Shown here: positions 6,461 to 10,669 of the stretch, piece after piece
Layout of the letters: every line of letters starts with the position of its first letter
Numbering within the stretch: position 1 is the first letter of the stretch
Assembly (NCBI GenBank): GCA_001919995.1
Contig: MNIY01000196.1
Location: forward strand, 1-10,669
DNA length: 10,669 nucleotides
Direction of reading: 5' to 3'
DNA from: Ktedonobacter sp. 13_1_20CM_4_53_11
GTDB lineage: Bacteria; Chloroflexota; Ktedonobacteria; Ktedonobacterales; Ktedonobacteraceae
Made by a program: the position numbers and the translations under genes
Notes under the pieces: model-generated
What the model was told of the DNA's origin: nothing
What the model saw: only the letters and a program-made list of their open reading frames with translations
Database searches by the model: none

Positions 6461-6507
6461 GCTATCCTGAGATCCACTCCCGCTTTATGAGTGGATCTCA
6501 GGATAGC
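6461..6507. repeat. 19-bp-arm palindrome made of IS-end-like sequence
   Basis: Left arm 6461-6479 and right arm 6489-6507 are perfect reverse complements, with a 9-base loop (6480-6488). The right part, GCTTTATGAGTGGATCTCAG (6482-6501), matches the right end of the IS at 3678-3697 in 17 of 20 positions. It can be read as two facing terminal repeats with almost no interior, a MITE-like remnant. No T-run follows, so termination is not the obvious role. Confidence 0.7.
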
Positions 6508-6510
6508 CTC

Positions 6511-6540
6511 TTGACAATCACTCTGTCGGCCAGGTATATT
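6511..6540 (+). promoter_or_regulatory. Strong sigma-70-type promoter
   Basis: Consensus TTGACA (6511-6516), 18-base spacer, TATATT (6535-6540). It starts three bases after the palindrome and gives a ~40-base leader to the small ORF at 6587. Confidence 0.65.
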
Positions 6541-6586
6541 TGTAGTGGTTATTGTAGCACGACCAGACGGAAAGGAGTACGCTTGT

Positions 6587-6751
6587 ATGCAAAACACTGG
6601 CTCTTCATGGCAAGTGTCATGTTGCATATGGAAGCAAGGGCTCACCAGCTGGATCGTGTCTCTCACTCCACCTCTACCTTCCCTACCTACGACCCCTGCA
6701 GCAGCCCAGGGGATCATTGTGCCCATTTGGCTAGCGGAGAGAACGGCCTGA
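6587..6751 (+). CDS. Small ORF, 54 residues, unknown function
   Basis: ATG 6587 is preceded by AAAGGAG (6571-6577) with a nine-base gap and by the promoter at 6511-6540. The peptide begins MQNTGSSWQVSCCIWKQG, has a Pro/Leu/Thr-rich middle (TPPLPSLPTTPAAA) and a hydrophobic stretch GIIVPIWLA before AERTA and TGA. I recognise no family; no signal peptide, no clear toxin or bacteriocin motif. Expression signals are better than chance would give, but coding quality is unproven. The acetyltransferase gene follows 157 bases later on the same strand, so the promoter could also serve that gene. Confidence 0.38.
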   Translation: MQNTGSSWQVSCCIWKQGLTSWIVSLTPPLPSLPTTPAAAQGIIVPIWLAERTA

Positions 6752-6908
6752 GATACTTTTCAGGTACGCCGAGCAGCACAAAGCACACGCTCTAATCCGT
6801 GCTCATCCATGCTCATCCTTGGACCCCTTTCAAACATCCACATGGTTTTTGTTGATTTTTTGGGCGCATCGTGTTCTCAACACAACTAACAGAAAAAGGA
6901 TTGACAGT

Positions 6909-8279
6909 ATGCTTACAACAATACCTGCCGCGTCAGCGACGTATCGTCGTGATTTAGGTGATGGTCTCATTTTGCGCTGGTCTACAGCGGAAGATACTGA
7001 AAAGATTGCGCAATTGTGCAGTATGGTCTTTCGCAACAAGGCAGATGAGCCAGTGAATGAGTTTATGCTGTATTGGATATGGAGATTGATGCGTGGAGAT
7101 CATCCCGTGATGGGTTCCGGTGACTTTGGGGTAGTGGAAGATACATATAAAGAGGGCAAACCTATTGTGGCCTGTACCTGCCTGTGGCGACAGAACTGGG
7201 AATATGAGGGTGTTCTTTTTGCGATTGGTCGCCCCGAGATTGTGGCTAGCGATCCGGCTTATCGCAATCGCGGGTTGATCCGGGCTCTCTTCGAGATGCT
7301 GCATGCACGCAGTGAGGCAGAGGGGCACCTGGTGCAGGCCATCACAGGGATTCCCTACTTCTACCGCCAGTTTGGCTATGAGTATGCCCTGGATCTGGGT
7401 GGCAAGCGCGTCACCTACCTCTCACTCATTCCTAAGCTGAAGGAAGGTGAGTTCGAGCCGTATACGCTCCGTGAGGCTACAGTAGAGGATATTCCGTTAG
7501 TGATGGAATATTACAACCGCCGACGCACGGCAAGCATTGTGTGGACAGATGTTTCTGAAGACTACTGGCGCTACCTGCTCGAAGGTTGGAAGGCTCAACC
7601 AGAACGAGATAAGACAGATAGTCTTCTGATGATCGTTGACGCGACGGGAGCGCCTAGAGGTTACGTATTCACCATGGTTAAAAGGCGGGACAAAGGTCTG
7701 GAGGTATGGGCCATAGACACTGCTGCTGGAGTGAATGTGCAGGCAGTGATGCCATCAGTGCTGCGCGCGTTGCAGGCTTATGGATTGCAGATACCAACGA
7801 GCAAGCCCGATGTAGAGCCGCTGAGTGAGATTAGCTTTATGCTGGGTCGCATGCACCCGGTGTACGATGTGCTGGGAGACGCACTGGCTCCGTTCCAGGA
7901 GAGACCCTACGCGTGGTATGTGCGCGTGGCCGACCTGCCAGCGTTTATCCGGCATATCGCGCCAGCATTGGAGCAGCGCCTGGCGGAATCCATGTTAGTG
8001 GGCTATACGGGCGAGGTCAAGCTCAACTTCTACCAGAGCGGCTTGCGCCTGGCTTTTGAGGGCGGTCATCTCGAGAGCGCTGAACACTGGCGAGTCCCCA
8101 TTTACGAGGGCAATGCGTGTGCGGGCTTTCCGCCACTGGTCTTCTTACAGGTCTTGTTCGGTCATCGCACGCTGGATGAGTTGCAAGATATGTTCCCCGA
8201 TGTATGGGTAAACGCTGAGATGGAGGTTGTGCTCAAAACGCTGTTCCCGGCTCGCCCATCCTTTGTCTTGCCGCTGTGA
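6909..8279 (+). CDS. Eis-like GNAT-family N-acetyltransferase
   Basis: 456-residue protein with the layout of Eis-type acetyltransferases: an N-terminal GNAT domain (about 20-165), a second degenerate GNAT-like domain (about 215-330) and a C-terminal SCP2-like sterol-carrier fold (about 360-450). The acetyl-CoA site is visible as VASDPAYRNRGLIRAL (112-127; R/Q-x-x-G-x-G/A type loop), followed by the characteristic GIPYFYRQFGYEYA (147-160). Known Eis proteins acetylate amines on aminoglycosides or other molecules; the substrate here is unknown. ATG 6909 has AAAAAGGA (6893-6900) eight bases before it and gives the family-type start; the frame stays open upstream to a TTG at 6819, which lacks a ribosome-binding site. 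No promoter is evident immediately upstream, so transcription may come from 6511-6540. A hairpin terminator follows. Confidence 0.87.
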   Translation: MLTTIPAASATYRRDLGDGLILRWSTAEDTEKIAQLCSMVFRNKADEPVNEFMLYWIWRLMRGDHPVMGSGDFGVVEDTYKEGKPIVACTCLWRQNWEYEGVLFAIGRPEIVASDPAYRNRGLIRALFEMLHARSEAEGHLVQAITGIPYFYRQFGYEYALDLGGKRVTYLSLIPKLKEGEFEPYTLREATVEDIPLVMEYYNRRRTASIVWTDVSEDYWRYLLEGWKAQPERDKTDSLLMIVDATGAPRGYVFTMVKRRDKGLEVWAIDTAAGVNVQAVMPSVLRALQAYGLQIPTSKPDVEPLSEISFMLGRMHPVYDVLGDALAPFQERPYAWYVRVADLPAFIRHIAPALEQRLAESMLVGYTGEVKLNFYQSGLRLAFEGGHLESAEHWRVPIYEGNACAGFPPLVFLQVLFGHRTLDELQDMFPDVWVNAEMEVVLKTLFPARPSFVLPL

Positions 8280-8313
8280 TACTGTTCTAGCGTAGAATAC
8301 ATCAAAACTCCAC

Positions 8314-8350
8314 GTATGCGTTCGGCAAAGCTGAACGCATACATTGCTTT
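8314..8350. terminator. Hairpin terminator after the acetyltransferase gene
   Basis: Perfect 10-bp arms GTATGCGTTC (8314-8323) and GAACGCATAC (8333-8342), extended inward by a G-T and two G-C pairs to an AAA loop. The following ATTGCTTTCC is only weakly T-rich; the minus strand side has AGTTTT, so it might act in both directions. Confidence 0.55.
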
Positions 8351-8450
8351 CCGGTCACTCGACCAGGTACTCCTGCTATGGCACAGGCCAGATCTGGCTC
8401 GCGAATGCGCAACTGGAAGCGATCGAACAAGACAGTCTATAGCATATTCT

Positions 8451-8483
8451 TTACAATTTCCTCATTAAAATCTCACAACTTTC
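8451..8483 (+). promoter_or_regulatory. 11-bp-phased direct repeats upstream of the response regulator
   Basis: Three contiguous 11-mers: TTACAATTTCC (8451-8461), TCATTAAAATC (8462-8472), TCACAACTTTC (8473-8483). The first and third agree at 8 of 11 positions and the middle one is degenerate. Tandem sites at 11-bp spacing are the usual target of OmpR/PhoB-family regulators. A TCACAATTTCC with 10 of 11 identity to the first repeat recurs at 10637-10647. Confidence 0.55.
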
Positions 8484-8486
8484 TTG

Positions 8487-8492
8487 TATGAT
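8487..8492 (+). promoter_or_regulatory. Candidate -10 of the two-component operon
   Basis: TATGAT lies three bases after the last repeat. No good -35 is found at 16-18 bases, as expected of a promoter that depends on an activator bound in place of the -35. Confidence 0.4.
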
Positions 8493-8569
8493 AGAGATTG
8501 CAGGCCATTCTATCTATTCTTTACCTCTAGCTATCAATAGAAAACTCTCTAACGGCCAGGAACATAACC

Positions 8570-9265
8570 ATGAAACGTAAAATACTCGTCGTGGATGACG
8601 ACAAAAAAACAGTGGATTTGATCCGGCTTTCCCTGGAAAAAGAACAATTTGAGGCTCTGGTGGCTTACGAAGGCATTGAAGCCCTGGCATTGACGCGGTG
8701 TGAATCCCCCGACTTGATTATCCTCGACTGGATGTTACCCAATGTCGGTGGCCTCGATCTCTGCCGCATCGTGCGTTCAGAGTCAAATGTCCCGGTTATT
8801 ATGCTGACCGCCAGAGCGACGGAAGATGACAAGCTTCTGGGCCTGAACCTGGGCGTCGATGACTACCTGACCAAACCATTCAGCCTGCGAGAACTGGTTG
8901 CGCGTGTGCGCGTCGTGCTACGCCGGACCTACCAGTCAGAAGAACGTCCATCGACACTGCATTTTAGAAATCTGGTGATTGACCTGCAGGCTCATGAAGT
9001 CTGGCTGTGCGGGAAACCCGTCCACCTCACGCCAAAGGAGTTCAAACTCCTTGAAACACTTGCCCGCCACCCTGGCAGGACGTTTAGTCGCATGGAACTG
9101 GTAGAACGTGTCTTTGGTCTAGACTACGACGGCTTTGACCGCACGATAGACTTTCACCTGGTGAACCTGCGGAAGAAAATCGAAGCCAATCCTGATCAAC
9201 CTCTCTATCTCCAGACAGTGTACGGCATCGGCTATAAGTTCAGGAGAGCGGACGATGCTGAGTAG
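8570..9265 (+). CDS. OmpR/PhoB-family response regulator
   Basis: 231-residue cytoplasmic DNA-binding partner of the kinase that follows. The receiver domain (about 3-117) has the acidic cluster Asp9/Asp10/Asp11 in VVDDD, phospho-acceptor Asp53 in LIILDWMLP, Thr80 in MLTARA and Lys102 in DYLTKPF. The winged-helix effector (about 130-227) has VHLTPKEFKLLETLARHPGR, the recognition-helix region DRTIDFHLVNLRKKI and the C-terminal hairpin VYGIGYKF. All signalling residues are present. ATG 8570 has AGGA eight bases upstream. Its 3' end overlaps the kinase gene by 11 bases, implying coupled translation. The 11-bp repeats upstream suggest that it controls itself. I cannot assign a specific orthologue such as BaeR, MprA or PhoP. 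Confidence 0.93.
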   Translation: MKRKILVVDDDKKTVDLIRLSLEKEQFEALVAYEGIEALALTRCESPDLIILDWMLPNVGGLDLCRIVRSESNVPVIMLTARATEDDKLLGLNLGVDDYLTKPFSLRELVARVRVVLRRTYQSEERPSTLHFRNLVIDLQAHEVWLCGKPVHLTPKEFKLLETLARHPGRTFSRMELVERVFGLDYDGFDRTIDFHLVNLRKKIEANPDQPLYLQTVYGIGYKFRRADDAE

Positions 9266-10625
9266 CCTGCGCCTGCGCCTCATCTTGATGTTCATGCTGG
9301 TGGTCGTGGTGGCTGTCGGCACCGTCGCCCTGTTTGCCAGCCAGGCGACCAGCAACAACCTGCAGATCTACAACGAGGCGAAGAACGATCAGCAGATCAT
9401 CTCGACGTTGCTCGATGCCTACCATCGCCACCAGAACCAACAAGCATTACAGGCGCTGACGGAACAACTAGCGCGCAGTTCCCACCAGCACATCATCCTA
9501 TTCGACCATCACATGCGTGTAATCACTGACTCGGACCGCAAAATGATTGGGCAGGCGCTTGCGTTACCAACTGGCTTGCCCTTGCAGGTCAGCACCACTA
9601 GCACTTTCACCACCTCAGCACCGCTCTACATCTCCACTGATATGAAGCCTCCCGGCCAGGTCCCGCAGCTATCCACAGGTGGTTCACCCGAAGCAGATTT
9701 TATTACTTCCGTGAACCGCTCGCTCTGGCTAGCCGTCATCATTGCCGGGTTGACCGGCCTGCTACTGGCCCTGGTGTTTGCCAACACCATTCTGAAACCT
9801 CTTCACACGCTGAAGGCGGTCGCTGGCCGGATGGAGCAAGGCGACCTGAGCCAGCGGGTTTCCATCGAAGCCAAAGGCGAAATCGGCGCGCTCGCTCACG
9901 CCTTCAATACAATGGCCGACAGCCTGAGCCGCTCGGAACAGTTGCGCCGAAACCTGGTCAGCGATGTGGCTCACGAATTGCGCACTCCCTTGATGAATAT
10001 TCGCGGGTACCTGGAACTCCTTCAGGACCAGGTGCTTGAGCCCACGCCGGAGACCCTTGCCTCACTCTATGAAGAGACCTCACTGTTAAGCCGGCTGGTA
10101 GCCGATCTGCAGGATTTATCCCTTGCAGAGGCCGGTCAACTGCGCCTGGTGCGCAGACCAGTCTCGCTGGCAGAAGTCACCAGCCAGGCAGTGCAGATCG
10201 TGCGACCACACCTGGTGCGGAAAAACTTGGCACTGCGCGTGCATATTCCCACCGATTTGCCCTGTGTAGAAGCCGACCAGGAACGGGTCGCCCAGATTCT
10301 CCGCAACCTGTTAAGCAATGCCATCATGCATACTTCCAGCAGTGGAGAGATCAGCATCACCGCCAATGTCATCGAATCTATGGTCAAAGTAAGCGTGCAG
10401 GATACCGGAATTGGCATCACGCCCGAACATCTGCCGTACCTCTTCGAACGCTTCTATCGCGCCGACTCCTCCCGCGCTCGCGCAACCGGCGGCACCGGAC
10501 TGGGCCTGGCTATCGTGAAACAGGTGGTACAGGCTCATGGCGGCCAAATCGTCGTCGATAGCCAGCCCGGAAAAGGCGCCTGCTTTACGTTTACGCTGCC
10601 AGCCGTCTCCAGCGCACGCTATTAA
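9255..10625 (+). CDS. Membrane sensor histidine kinase (HAMP/HisKA/HATPase)
   Basis: 456 residues. Transmembrane segment 1 at about 7-29, an extracytoplasmic sensor of ~125 residues (30-155) without recognisable subtype, transmembrane segment 2 at about 157-178, HAMP about 179-231 (ILKPLHTLKAVAGRMEQGD), and a HisKA dimerisation domain with phospho-acceptor His240 in SDVAHELRTPL. The HATPase domain shows the N box RNLLSNAIMHT (350-360), G1 VQDTGIGI (381-388), F box LFERFYR (396-402) and G2 GGTGLGLAIVK (412-422). It autophosphorylates on His240 and passes phosphate to Asp53 of the regulator. ATG 9255 lies inside the regulator gene, whose GAGCGGAC is the only weak ribosome-binding sequence, in keeping with translational coupling. 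Domain order and length are typical of BaeS/CpxA/ResE-like kinases; the signal is unknown. Confidence 0.93.
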   Translation: MLSSLRLRLILMFMLVVVVAVGTVALFASQATSNNLQIYNEAKNDQQIISTLLDAYHRHQNQQALQALTEQLARSSHQHIILFDHHMRVITDSDRKMIGQALALPTGLPLQVSTTSTFTTSAPLYISTDMKPPGQVPQLSTGGSPEADFITSVNRSLWLAVIIAGLTGLLLALVFANTILKPLHTLKAVAGRMEQGDLSQRVSIEAKGEIGALAHAFNTMADSLSRSEQLRRNLVSDVAHELRTPLMNIRGYLELLQDQVLEPTPETLASLYEETSLLSRLVADLQDLSLAEAGQLRLVRRPVSLAEVTSQAVQIVRPHLVRKNLALRVHIPTDLPCVEADQERVAQILRNLLSNAIMHTSSSGEISITANVIESMVKVSVQDTGIGITPEHLPYLFERFYRADSSRARATGGTGLGLAIVKQVVQAHGGQIVVDSQPGKGACFTFTLPAVSSARY

Positions 10626-10636
10626 CCCTTCGATCC

Positions 10637-10669
10637 TCACAATTTCCTGGCAAGTTCCTCCACAGTTCC
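10637..10669 (+). promoter_or_regulatory. Three 11-bp-phased direct repeats at the right edge
   Basis: TCACAATTTCC (10637-10647), TGGCAAGTTCC (10648-10658) and TCCACAGTTCC (10659-10669) end in TTCC at exact 11-bp steps. They resemble the repeats at 8451-8483 and lie 11 bases after the kinase stop, probably an operator for a gene beyond the window. The array is cut by the window edge and may continue. Confidence 0.55.

Larger units (their letters stand above)
6347..6908. other. 562-bp region without a conventional gene
   Basis: It holds, in order: a short open stretch reading DPVVTAIDGEIRVNSRTLDD and on to VRAVLYGRNNFA with a stop at 6459-6461 (possible gene remnant), a weak terminator-like hairpin (6430-6446), the IS-end-like palindrome (6461-6507), a strong promoter (6511-6540), a small ORF (6587-6751) and a 10-bp tandem repeat (TGCTCATCCA/TGCTCATCCT, 6800-6819). 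The 125-residue frame from 6418 lacks a ribosome-binding site and looks spurious. Confidence 0.6.

Noticed and set aside
6461..6507. Palindrome as a rho-independent terminator
   Set aside because: No T-run follows either arm in the plus direction, and a promoter begins three bases later; IS-end similarity explains it better.
6418..6795. 125-residue plus-strand frame across the palindrome and promoter
   Set aside because: It crosses non-coding elements, has no ribosome-binding site and shows no protein-like pattern.
1..10669. CRISPR arrays, tRNA or rRNA genes
   Set aside because: No regularly spaced repeats of 25-40 bp with unique spacers and no tRNA cloverleaf or rRNA sequence were seen by eye.

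Overview
The window reads as an accessory-rich piece of a bacterial chromosome with moderately high GC. Protein styles (an Eis-like two-domain acetyltransferase, an ArsR/VOC/PPOX operon, many small enzyme genes, an IS4-type element, a degraded aminoglycoside kinase) resemble large soil genomes of the Ktedonobacteria (Chloroflexota). That placement is inference from protein flavour only; there is no rRNA or marker gene here.

Layout. (1) 2-1075: 3' part of a poly(3-hydroxybutyrate)-depolymerase-type esterase whose frame runs off the left edge. (2) 1175-1999: a nucleotidyltransferase-domain protein. (3) 1994-2215, minus strand: a previously hidden remnant of a streptomycin 6-kinase/APH(6)-type gene, with an internal stop and a frameshift, cut off by an insertion sequence. 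(4) 2216-3697: a 1,482-bp IS4-type element with perfect 20-bp terminal inverted repeats and a transposase split by a -1 frameshift. (5) 3698-6346: an ArsR-regulator-led operon (ArsR, VOC protein, lipocalin/DUF1579-like protein, PPOX-type flavin split-barrel protein, alpha/beta hydrolase) read from a near-consensus promoter that appears to give a leaderless arsR message. A 37-bp direct repeat around a palindrome lies inside it, and its last two genes have lost the stop between them, followed by a frameshift. (6) 6347-6908: no conventional gene; it holds a weak terminator-like hairpin, a 19-bp-arm palindrome built from IS-end-like sequence, a strong promoter and a well-spaced 54-residue small ORF. 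(7) 6909-8279: Eis-like GNAT acetyltransferase, followed by a hairpin terminator. (8) 8451-10625: an autoregulation-ready OmpR-type response regulator and membrane histidine kinase, overlapping by 11 bp. Related 11-bp-phased direct repeats lie upstream of the pair and again just after it, at the right edge.

How it fits together. The ArsR protein lacks cysteines for thiol metal binding and resembles the non-metal ArsR subgroup, so the operon is more likely for modification or detoxification of small organic molecules than for metal resistance (inference). The two-component system probably recognises the 11-bp repeats, controlling itself and a gene beyond the right edge. The IS element sits between unrelated left and right flanks with no visible target duplication, so an IS-associated deletion or rearrangement probably removed the 5' part of the kinase gene.
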